Assembly (NCBI GenBank): GCA_025356715.1
Contig: JANXRU010000378.1
Location: 1-12,242, forward strand
Origin: Bacteroidota bacterium
GTDB taxonomy: Bacteria > Bacteroidota > Bacteroidia > B-17B0 > B-17BO
Length of the DNA: 12,242 bases
Reading direction: 5' to 3'
The notes beneath the pieces were generated by a model. It was not told the origin of the DNA. It did not search any database and was given only the letters and a program-made list of their open reading frames with translations. Shown here piece after piece: positions 1-6,460 of the stretch; position 1 is the stretch's first letter; every line of letters begins with the position of its first letter. Made by a program: the position numbers and the translations under genes.

Positions 1-638
1 AATACGGTTGATGGATAATAAAACGTTCCATCAACTGGATAATTGAAACTTGACGTACTAGAATTGTAAACATTAATTAAATTATAAGAACTTGAACCTG
101 TAAAACTTAAACTAGCAGTCGTTGCAGCAGCTATCCCAATATTTGCAATAGTTGGAGCAACCGTTGGCTCTGAAGCAAGAGTATAATGTTGTTCACTGTT
201 TCCTGAACCATAAGATGTATTAACTAAATTTCCGTATAACAAACAACCTAGTAGTGGATTATAATTTGTACAACCATAATTGTAAGCGTATACGATAGCC
301 TCATAATTAACATTAGGTATTAAAGCATTAACTGTAACGGAAGTACCTGTTCCTTTAAACACAACGTAATTAGTAGTTCCTAAATTTGTTCCACTGGCAA
401 AGTTTGTACTTGCAGCATAAGATGGGATACCTGCATTATTCGGAAGAGATACTCCACTACTAGCGTATTTCAAAACTACTAAAGCATATTGGCCTCCATT
501 ATTGTTCCAATTGATTTTAAGTGAGGTTGTTGTAATGTTTGTAATTGTAACATTATAACACTGTGATGGTGTATAAATTGTTTGCCCATAAAAACCAATG
601 GTTAAAACAGTAAAAATAATAGATAAAAATTGTTTCAT
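1..638 (-). CDS. Secreted fibronectin type III-like protein, 3' part beyond window
   Basis: An open frame runs on the minus strand from an ATG at 638-636 to the left edge without a stop, giving 212 residues of an incomplete protein. It starts with a signal peptide (MKQFLSIIFTVLTIGFYG, cleavage likely before or after Q19), so it is exported. Residues about 28-155 look like a fibronectin type III beta-sandwich: ITTTSLKINW opens it and VTVNALIPNVNYEAIVYAY resembles the typical F/G strand region. A second similar unit begins near residue 158 (PTVAPTIANIG, then ATTASLSFT). Cysteines lie at 27, 123 and 132. Such proteins in Bacteroidota are often large, surface-exposed and T9SS-sorted, but the C-terminus is outside the window, so sorting is inference. 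It is divergent from the secreted-protein pair at 967-4499. The specific function is not recognisable. Confidence 0.85.
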   Translation of the reverse strand, partial: MKQFLSIIFTVLTIGFYGQTIYTPSQCYNVTITNITTTSLKINWNNNGGQYALVVLKYASSGVSLPNNAGIPSYAASTNFASGTNLGTTNYVVFKGTGTSVTVNALIPNVNYEAIVYAYNYGCTNYNPLLGCLLYGNLVNTSYGSGNSEQHYTLASEPTVAPTIANIGIAAATTASLSFTGSSSYNLINVYNSSTSSFNYPVDGTFYYPSTV

Positions 639-661
639 GTTAGATTAATTTAATTTAAACG

Positions 662-669
662 TAAATATA
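662..669 (-). promoter_or_regulatory. Candidate -7 box for the fibronectin-like gene
   Basis: On the minus strand the bases read TATATTTA, one mismatch from the Bacteroidota -7 consensus TAnnTTTG, and lie 24 nt upstream of the start codon. No TTTG/TTG is present at the expected -33 distance, so this is only a weak candidate. Confidence 0.25.
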
Positions 670-749
670 TTAAAATAAACCCTTAGTTTTTTAAATAAAA
701 AATTAACAATTTTCGGATTAAAATCTCCTTTTTGGGTTTTATTAATAGA

Positions 750-794
750 CAAGCTAATTCTCCAAAAGGTTGCCTAGCTTTTTTAATTAGTTTG
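750..794. repeat. Inverted repeat, 10-bp stem with one G-U pair
   Basis: CAAGCTAATT (750-759) pairs with AATTAGTTTG (785-794), allowing one G-U wobble. The 25-nt loop contains TAGCTT (775-780), which can alternatively pair with AAGCTA (751-756), so two mutually exclusive hairpins are possible. It lies between divergent promoters. A role as operator, attenuator or relic terminator cannot be distinguished from the sequence. Confidence 0.35.
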
Positions 795-807
795 CTAACG
801 CTGATTT

Positions 808-830
808 TTAATCTAAAAAAATTAGATTAA
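808..830. repeat. Perfect 9-bp inverted repeat with five-A loop
   Basis: TTAATCTAA (808-816) and TTAGATTAA (822-830) are perfect reverse complements separated by AAAAA. The stem is almost all A/T and no U-run follows on either strand, so it is not a normal terminator. As a symmetrical site between divergent promoters it could be an operator, but chance is plausible at this base composition. Confidence 0.3.
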
Positions 831-868
831 CCTTTCATCCATTTTTTACTCAAAAAAACTGTAAGTTT

Positions 869-903
869 TTTGTAATTTCAAAAATACAAGCTTTATAATT
901 TTT
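869..903 (+). promoter_or_regulatory. Weak candidate promoter for the small secreted protein gene
   Basis: TTTG at 869-872 and TAATTTTT at 896-903 (one mismatch to TAnnTTTG) are 23 nt apart, at the long end of the spacing reported for Bacteroidota promoters. The implied leader would be about 55 nt. The surrounding sequence is so AT-rich that a chance match is likely. Confidence 0.25.
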
Positions 904-966
904 AATCCTTAAAAAAAATGCAGTAATTAAACAAATCAATTATTCATTAACCAAAAAAAATCTTTT

Positions 967-1401
967 ATGAAATCAACACTAAGATTATCATTACTATTTT
1001 GTTGCTTGTTTTACTTATCATTTCAAGCTGTTTCACAAAATCATTCGGAAAAAGAATATTCTAAAAAACCTCTATGGATAAACATGATAAAAGATCCGAC
1101 CATCAATTATTTTGAGGCAAAAAAAGCATTTGATTTATTTTGGAAAAACAAACCGCTTCCTACAGAAGAAGATGAAATAATTGGTGAAAAGCACGGAACC
1201 GGAGAAAAGCGAAATTCTTTTTTGAAAGAATTATTTAAATCTAAAAAAGAAAGGCAAGAAGAAGAAAGTCAAAAATATGCGTTTGAGTATAAAAAATTTA
1301 AACACTGGGAAAAAACATCCTTACCCTATGTTCAACCTGACGGGAAAATTTTAACACAAGATGAAAAACTTAAACTGTGGCAAGAATCACGTCAAAAATA
1401 A
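967..1401 (+). CDS. Small secreted protein paired with T9SS propeller
   Basis: This gene encodes 144 residues. Residues 1-24 are a signal peptide (basic start, hydrophobic core LSLLFCCLFYLSF, likely cleavage near AVSQ), so it is exported. The mature part has W37, a DPTINYFEAKKAFDLFWKN segment (residues 43-61), a highly charged stretch rich in K and E (66-108), then YKKFKHWEK (108-116) and YVQPDGKILT (121-130). From memory, the pattern W-x2-M-x-DP-x-(A/I)N-(Y/F)-(F/Y)-E-x-x-KAF, followed by K-x-FK-x-WE and P-x-V-x-P-x-G, recurs near the N-terminus of large T9SS-sorted propeller proteins of Bacteroidota. Here it stands as its own ORF just upstream of such a propeller, 29 nt away and probably in the same transcript. 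The spacer leaves no room for a promoter. The biochemical role is unknown. The start is the only ATG that includes the signal peptide. Confidence 0.85.
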   Translation: MKSTLRLSLLFCCLFYLSFQAVSQNHSEKEYSKKPLWINMIKDPTINYFEAKKAFDLFWKNKPLPTEEDEIIGEKHGTGEKRNSFLKELFKSKKERQEEESQKYAFEYKKFKHWEKTSLPYVQPDGKILTQDEKLKLWQESRQK

Positions 1402-1430
1402 ATCATTACTCTTATTTAAAACATATTTCA

Positions 1431-4400
1431 ATGAAAAAACAAATCTTATATATACTACTCATTCTTCCAGTTCTTCTTAATGCTCAAGTAGCAAATTGGA
1501 CTCCTGTTAACACTACTTTTCCTACCAACATATCTGGGCAAATTAATGGATTAGGTCGTGTTTCTCAAATCAAATTTGACCCAACCAATACACAAAATAT
1601 GTATGCTGCTAGTGTAGGTGGGTTATTTGTAAGTCATAATAACGGCCAAGTTTGGCAACCAACTGGAACAGACACACAACTGCCCCCTACTGCTTGTGCA
1701 TCGTCGTGTATTGATTATACCAATGGAAATATTATTTATTTAGGTACTGGAGATGCCAATTACTATAGTGGTGGTTTTGGTGTTTGGAAAAGTACCAATG
1801 GAGGAACAAACTGGGTTCAATCAACAACTGGTATGGGTAATGCTTTAGTTATTGAATTATTAATGGATCCTACTAACTCTAATAATATTGTTGCTGCAAC
1901 CGATGTTGGCATCTATAAAACAACAAATGCTGGCGGAAATTGGTCTTTGGTAAAATCTGGTGGCGATTTTAAAAATATGGTTAAACAACCTGGAAGTAAT
2001 ACCATATTATATGCAGTTACATCTTCTCAATTTTGGCGTTCAATAGATTTTGGAACAACCTGGACGCAAATTACAACTGGAGTAGTTATACCAGGCGGTG
2101 GTAGTGGAAACGGAATGCGAATTGCTGTGAGCAATGCCAATTCATCTATTGTATATGTTGGAATGGTAAAAGATGAAGGAACTATTTTGAAATCTACTGA
2201 TGGCGGATTAACATTTACTACTGTTTACCATACACCTACTCAAAGTTTAGTTGGTTATGATGCTACTGGTGGTGGACAAGGTGATTATAATTTTAGCATG
2301 ACGTGTGATCCCACAAATGCCAGTATTGTTTACCTAGCAGCACATTGTGTTTGGAAATCTATAGATGCAGGAGTAACCTGGACTAAAATGACCGATTGGG
2401 CTATTGATTTGCATACGGATATGCACCATATCACTTTTAATCCAAATATAACAAATCAATTATTTAATGCTAATGATGGTGGCGTTTGGTTAAATACCAA
2501 TGGTGGTGTAACTGCGGATTGGCACCCACGTTGTGATGGTTTATATTGTGCTGAATTTTATAATGCTGCACAAAGTGATGTTAGAAAAGATATGATTGAT
2601 GGCGGATTACAAGATAATGGAGAAGAATATTTTTCTAATACCTCGTGGAAAACAAATAGAGGTGGGGATTGGGATGGACGACCATCATTCTCATATGTTG
2701 ATGATAGAACTGTATATTATAATACAGGTAATCGAAGAGATGTGATTGCAAATGGTGGAGACTTGACGTTTAATTTTCCAGTTACTACAAATATTGAAGT
2801 GATGGAATTTAATCGCAAAAAATACAATTTAATGTTTGCGGCTACCAACAATGTGTATAGAAGTAAAAATATTCATCTCCCATCACCAACATGGTCAGCT
2901 GCTATTACTTCTTTTGGTTCAACTGTTAAAAGTATGCACTCTTCTTTAGCGGATACAAATATACTATATGTAGTTGCGGTAAATAATAAAATATATAGAA
3001 GTGATAATGTATTAGCGGCATCGCCTACATTTACAAATTTTACAACACCAGCAGCAACAAACGTAGCTGCAAGTGTAACAGGTATAAAAAACAATGTTAA
3101 CGTTGTGTATTTAACATGCGGCGCAAAAGTATATCGATCAGTAAATAAAGGAGCTACGTGGACAAATATTTCTTCTAATTTACCAACCACTGCTAATATT
3201 TCTAAAATATATCACGATCATTTTTCTACAAATGAAGCCGTTTATGTATGCAACTCTTTAGGTGTTTATTATAAAGATATTTCGATGACCAACTGGGTTA
3301 TGTATTCTCAGGGTTTACCAACTATATCAGATATTTCTAATTTAATGATTTATAACGATAGTACTGCAAATAGCGCTATTGATGTTTATTACTACGGGCG
3401 TGGGATTTGGAGAAGCCCAATGGTGAAACAGGTAGCGCCTTATATAAATTTTACGGCTGATAAAACCATTATTTGTGCTGGCCAAACAGTACATTTCACT
3501 GAATTAACAGCAGGTAATGCAACAGCTTGGAGTTGGTCGTTTCCAAATGGTACGCCATCTACTTCTTCATTACAAAATCCTATAGTAACATATAGTGCTT
3601 CGGGAGTTTATCCTGTAACCTTAACAGCTACTAATACAATAGGCAGTTCGGCTGCAACAAAAACAGCATATATAACTGTTTCAGCAATAAATTCACTTCC
3701 ATTAATAGAAGGTTTTGTTTTAGCAACGTTTCCTCCAACCAATTGGATTTTAAATGATGCTAATAGCGATGGCGTAACGTGGACACGTAACTCAACTGTA
3801 GGCTCATTAGGAACAACTTCTTGTATGCAGTTTGATAATTTTAATAATAGTGTTTTAGGGACACGTGATGAAGTATATACGCCCAAATATAATTTTACAG
3901 CAGTGTCAAGTCCTAGTATATCCTTTGATGTAGCTTATCAAACATACAGTTCAACCGATAGCGATACTTTAGTTGTTTTAGTATCAACTGATTGTGGAGT
4001 CACTTTTAATCCAATTTATACAAAAGGTGGTTCTACCTTAGCTTCGGTTGCAGGAAACATCACTTCCTATTTTTCACCAACGAGTAGTAGTCAATGGAGG
4101 CATGAAGTTATTAGTTTAGCAAGTTACATTGGGCAACCAAACGTATTATTTTCTTTTCAAAACAGAAATGATTATGGTCAACCGATATATGTAGACAATA
4201 TAAATATCTCAGCTCTTTCAACTGTATCTATAAAAGATATTGAAAAGGATAATACTATTAGTATTTTTCCAAATCCAACCGAAGGGAAATTTACTATTTC
4301 AATCAATTCCTTGGAGCAAGCAAATTATGCTGTAACCATTATTAATGCATTGTCTCAGGTAATATATTCTGATTCAATTTCGGCCTCCAACACGCTTACT

Positions 4401-4499
4401 AATCATGAAATTAATTTAAGTTCGTTTAGTAAAGGTGTTTATTGGATAAAGTTATTTGATGGTAAAAATGAAGTGATTAAAAAAATAGTTACATATTAA
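1431..4499 (+). CDS. T9SS-sorted Asp-box beta-propeller protein with PKD domain
   Basis: This gene encodes 1022 residues. I chose the ATG at 1431 because it begins a clean signal peptide (MKKQILYILLILPVLLNAQ). An in-frame GTG at 1377 would add 18 residues ahead of it and overlap the previous gene. Residues about 25-655 form a sialidase/VPS10-like propeller with Asp-box-type S/T-x-D/N-x-G-x-x-W/F motifs near 67, 121, 164, 203, 254, 310 and 570, and the DGGLQDNG signature common in this group. A PKD domain follows (about 670-754: WSWSFPNGTPS, then YPVTLTATN). Next comes a jelly-roll domain of the choice-of-anchor J type (about 757-929, ending in YVDNINIS). Last is a T9SS type A sorting domain (about 942-1022, ISIFPNPTEGKF to KGVYWIKLFDG and a basic C-terminus). 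It should be secreted across the outer membrane by T9SS and anchored or released at the surface. Catalytic sialidase residues are not evident, so binding or adhesion is as likely as hydrolysis. Confidence 0.9.
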   Translation: MKKQILYILLILPVLLNAQVANWTPVNTTFPTNISGQINGLGRVSQIKFDPTNTQNMYAASVGGLFVSHNNGQVWQPTGTDTQLPPTACASSCIDYTNGNIIYLGTGDANYYSGGFGVWKSTNGGTNWVQSTTGMGNALVIELLMDPTNSNNIVAATDVGIYKTTNAGGNWSLVKSGGDFKNMVKQPGSNTILYAVTSSQFWRSIDFGTTWTQITTGVVIPGGGSGNGMRIAVSNANSSIVYVGMVKDEGTILKSTDGGLTFTTVYHTPTQSLVGYDATGGGQGDYNFSMTCDPTNASIVYLAAHCVWKSIDAGVTWTKMTDWAIDLHTDMHHITFNPNITNQLFNANDGGVWLNTNGGVTADWHPRCDGLYCAEFYNAAQSDVRKDMIDGGLQDNGEEYFSNTSWKTNRGGDWDGRPSFSYVDDRTVYYNTGNRRDVIANGGDLTFNFPVTTNIEVMEFNRKKYNLMFAATNNVYRSKNIHLPSPTWSAAITSFGSTVKSMHSSLADTNILYVVAVNNKIYRSDNVLAASPTFTNFTTPAATNVAASVTGIKNNVNVVYLTCGAKVYRSVNKGATWTNISSNLPTTANISKIYHDHFSTNEAVYVCNSLGVYYKDISMTNWVMYSQGLPTISDISNLMIYNDSTANSAIDVYYYGRGIWRSPMVKQVAPYINFTADKTIICAGQTVHFTELTAGNATAWSWSFPNGTPSTSSLQNPIVTYSASGVYPVTLTATNTIGSSAATKTAYITVSAINSLPLIEGFVLATFPPTNWILNDANSDGVTWTRNSTVGSLGTTSCMQFDNFNNSVLGTRDEVYTPKYNFTAVSSPSISFDVAYQTYSSTDSDTLVVLVSTDCGVTFNPIYTKGGSTLASVAGNITSYFSPTSSSQWRHEVISLASYIGQPNVLFSFQNRNDYGQPIYVDNINISALSTVSIKDIEKDNTISIFPNPTEGKFTISINSLEQANYAVTIINALSQVIYSDSISASNTLTNHEINLSSFSKGVYWIKLFDGKNEVIKKIVTY

Positions 4500-4512
4500 T
4501 TTAGTGGCCAAT

Positions 4513-4552
4513 AAAAAAGCCTCATTCATAATTATATGAATGAGGCTTTTTT
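4513..4552. terminator. Bidirectional intrinsic terminator, perfect 18-bp hairpin
   Basis: The arms AAAAAAGCCTCATTCATA (4513-4530) and TATGAATGAGGCTTTTTT (4535-4552) are exact reverse complements around the loop ATTA. The A-run and T-run flanking the stem give a U-run on either strand. It lies 13 nt after the propeller stop codon and 12 nt after the purA stop codon, so it serves both convergent genes. Confidence 0.95.
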
Positions 4553-4564
4553 ATATTTAAACTA

Positions 4565-5833
4565 TTACATGAAAATAGTTTGAGTTCTATCAGGCCCTAT
4601 CGACACAATACTGATAGGCACTTCTACTAATTTCTCAATATATTTTACGTAATCAATTAATGTTTGTGGTAATGATTCTTTTGAAGTCATTTTTGTTAAA
4701 TCTTCTGCCCAACCTTTTACTGTTACATAAACTGGTGTTACATCCGCTGGTTCAATACTATATGGCAAGTAATCTATCTTTTCTCCCTTATGCATGTAGT
4801 GCGTACAAACTTCTAATGTTTCGAAATCTGATAAAATATCTGCTTTCATCATCATTAATTCAGTTACACCATTAATGGCAATCGCATATTTCAATGCTGG
4901 AATATCTAACCAACCGCAACGACGTGGCCTTCCTGTAGTAGCTCCAAACTCACGGCCTATCTGACGAATTTTTTCTCCAACTTCATTATCTAGTTCTGTT
5001 GGAAAAGGCCCACTACCAACTCGTGTACAGTACGCTTTAAAAATACCAATTACATTTCCTATTCTATTAGGTGCTATACCTAAGCCATTGCAAGCTCCTG
5101 CGCAAATGGTGTTTGATGATGTTACAAAAGGATAAGATCCAAAATCTATATCTAATAAAGAACCTTGCGCTCCTTCAGCTAATATTTTTTGTCCTTTTTT
5201 GATGGCATCATTAATAAAATGTTCGCTATCAATAAATTTCAATTTTTTTAATTCTTCAATTGCCGCAAACCAATTTGGCTCAAGTTCTGTTAAATTATAA
5301 TCGTAGTTATAAAACGCTAATAATTGTTTATGTTTTTCAACTAAACTGTTATATTTCTCTTTAAAATTAGGACTTTCAATATCCCCTATTCTCAAACCAT
5401 TACGACCTGTTTTATCCATATAAGTTGGCCCAATTCCCTTTAGAGTAGAACCAATTTTATCTTTTCCTTTAGCGGCTTCGCTGGCGGCATCAATTAAACG
5501 ATGTGTTGGTAAAATTAAATGGGCTCGTTTACTGATTACCAATTTTTTACTGAAATCTACACCTAAGGCCGTTAAAGCATCGATTTCCTTTTTAAAAATA
5601 ACGGGATCTATCACTACACCATTACCAATTACATTTAAAGCTGTAGGATGAAAAATACCACTAGGGATAGTATGTAATACGTGTTTTATTCCGTTAAATT
5701 CCAGAGTATGCCCTGCATTTGGTCCGCCCTGAAAACGAGCAATGATGTCGTATTTAGGAGTTAATACATCTACAATTTTCCCTTTTCCTTCGTCGCCCCA
5801 TTGAAGGCCTAATAGTACATCCGCTTTAATCAT
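4565..5833 (-). CDS. purA: Adenylosuccinate synthetase
   Basis: This enzyme of de novo AMP synthesis and purine salvage joins IMP and aspartate with GTP hydrolysis to give adenylosuccinate in the cytoplasm. The 422 residues match the usual bacterial length (about 430). Visible family motifs include the N-terminal GDEGKGK nucleotide-binding loop (13-19) with catalytic D14, and NAGHT with H42. Further along are ISKRAHLILPTHR, GSTLKGIGPTY, LAEGAQGSLLDIDFG, GATTGRPRRCGWLD and the C-terminal GPDRTQTI. All key residues are present, so it should be active. It is transcribed alone: a terminator follows its stop and the next minus-strand element upstream is closed off by its own hairpin. A TAAATTTG -7 box lies 28 nt before its ATG, consistent with a short leader. 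Nothing in its sequence is unusual. Confidence 0.98.
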   Translation of the reverse strand: MIKADVLLGLQWGDEGKGKIVDVLTPKYDIIARFQGGPNAGHTLEFNGIKHVLHTIPSGIFHPTALNVIGNGVVIDPVIFKKEIDALTALGVDFSKKLVISKRAHLILPTHRLIDAASEAAKGKDKIGSTLKGIGPTYMDKTGRNGLRIGDIESPNFKEKYNSLVEKHKQLLAFYNYDYNLTELEPNWFAAIEELKKLKFIDSEHFINDAIKKGQKILAEGAQGSLLDIDFGSYPFVTSSNTICAGACNGLGIAPNRIGNVIGIFKAYCTRVGSGPFPTELDNEVGEKIRQIGREFGATTGRPRRCGWLDIPALKYAIAINGVTELMMMKADILSDFETLEVCTHYMHKGEKIDYLPYSIEPADVTPVYVTVKGWAEDLTKMTSKESLPQTLIDYVKYIEKLVEVPISIVSIGPDRTQTIFM

Positions 5834-5861
5834 AATTTTTACACTTTTTTTAGAAAGCGTT

Positions 5862-5869
5862 CAAATTTA
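5862..5869 (-). promoter_or_regulatory. purA promoter -7 box
   Basis: On the minus strand the bases read TAAATTTG, an exact match to the Bacteroidota -7 consensus TAnnTTTG. The predicted transcription start is about 20 nt before the purA ATG. A -33 TTTG is not obvious at the usual distance. The same decamer (GTAAATTTGA) recurs upstream of the DUF3127 gene. Confidence 0.6.
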
Positions 5870-5956
5870 CACTTATCAGTTAATATGGGGGAAATAACAA
5901 ATTAACAATTAAGCCATGTTATTAAAAATATGGAGTGTTAATTCTAAAATAAATAA

Positions 5957-5990
5957 GAAACCCCTATCTGTAATTTTAAATAGGGTTTTT
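5957..5990 (-). terminator. Terminator-like hairpin after the barrel gene relic
   Basis: The arms GAAACCCCTAT (5957-5967) and ATAGGGTTTTT (5980-5990) pair with one C/T mismatch around a 12-nt loop. Read on the minus strand the hairpin is followed by a U-rich run (TTTCTTATTTATTTT). It sits directly at the stop codon (5991-5989) of the decayed minus-strand gene and upstream of purA. This fits a terminator retained from the time that gene was intact. The plus strand has no gene here that would need it. Confidence 0.7.
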
Positions 5991-6400
5991 AAAATTTCTG
6001 ACTGATTTGGGTAACTTCCAAATTTATAAATGGCATGACCTTTTTTATTCGCACCCCAAATCCCATAGAGTAAAACAAATTAAAAGAGCTTTCATCCATT
6101 TTATCTTGAATTGTAGAACTAGACGTTAAAATAGTTAGATAATATTGGCCAGTTGGATTAGAGGCTGTTATATTAGGAAGGATTAGAGGAAACGCCACTT
6201 TGATATTCATTAGCTATATAATTATTTGAACTTAATGATTTATTGAATAATTTAGAATAACTAAGGCCAATTTTATTACTAAAAATAACATACTTAAAAA
6301 TAACTTGGCAACTTAAATTGGCTATTATACCTGTTTTATTAATATCAAACTTAAATTCATTAGGAGTATATGATATATATTTTGTATGTAAACAAATCGA
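5989..6400 (-). pseudogene. Decayed 3' end of an outer-membrane beta-barrel-like protein gene
   Basis: Two minus-strand frames join into one plausible protein. The upstream frame is open from 6400 to 6176 and reads, in part, DINKTGIIANLSCQVIFK, then SNKIGLSYSKLF, then NEYQSGVSSNPS, ending at TAA 6175-6173. The downstream frame begins in the same place and reads NITASNPTGQYYL, then SSFNLFYSMGFGVRIK and VMPFINLEV, ending at 5991-5989. Removing one base near 6175 fuses SNPS to NITASNPTG, so a +1 frameshift is the simplest account. The alternating hydrophobic pattern and a terminal strand with aromatic residues resemble the last strands of a Bacteroidota outer-membrane barrel; that family call is inference. 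Further upstream there is a TAG (6403-6401) and no start codon, so the 5' end is missing as well. The alternative is a genuine 73-residue ORF starting at ATG 6210, which would lack a signal peptide and look like an isolated barrel C-terminus. Confidence 0.55.
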
Positions 6401-6410
6401 CTAATTAAGA

Positions 6411-6439
6411 TTTGTTTTTAGATTAATTTATTATATTCG
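6411..6439 (+). promoter_or_regulatory. Promoter of the ABC ATPase-DedA unit
   Basis: TTTG at 6411-6414 (-33 box) and TATATTCG at 6432-6439 (one mismatch to TAnnTTTG) are 17 nt apart, matching the Bacteroidota sigma-A promoter layout. The predicted start near 6446 gives a leader of about 15 nt before the ATG at 6461. Confidence 0.6.
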
Positions 6440-6460
6440 TTGTGATATATCTTTTAGAAT

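Larger units (their letters stand above)
639..966. other. Divergent intergenic region between two secreted-protein genes
   Basis: This 328-nt spacer is very AT-rich and I see no convincing reading frame in it. It holds the leaders and presumably the promoters of the two divergent secreted-protein genes. It also holds three inverted repeats in its middle: 750-759 with 785-794, 808-816 with 822-830, and 853-860 with 864-871. None has the GC-rich stem followed by a U-run that would make a clear terminator. No direct repeats suggestive of a mobile-element scar were seen. Confidence 0.6.

Noticed and set aside
1377..1430. Upstream GTG start adding 18 residues to the propeller protein
   Set aside because: The extension overlaps the preceding gene and places polar residues ahead of the perfect signal peptide that begins at ATG 1431.
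2873..3190. Minus-strand ORF of 105 codons inside the propeller gene
   Set aside because: It lies wholly within a convincing domain-rich plus-strand gene and has no recognisable protein features; it is a shadow frame.
3608..3886. Minus-strand ORF of 92 codons opposite the PKD/jelly-roll region
   Set aside because: It is a shadow of the plus-strand propeller gene with no independent start context or motifs.
6418..6430. 13-mer TTAGATTAATTTA shared with 640-652 near another gene start
   Set aside because: It is a short, very AT-rich match in an AT-rich genome, differently placed relative to the two genes; chance is sufficient.
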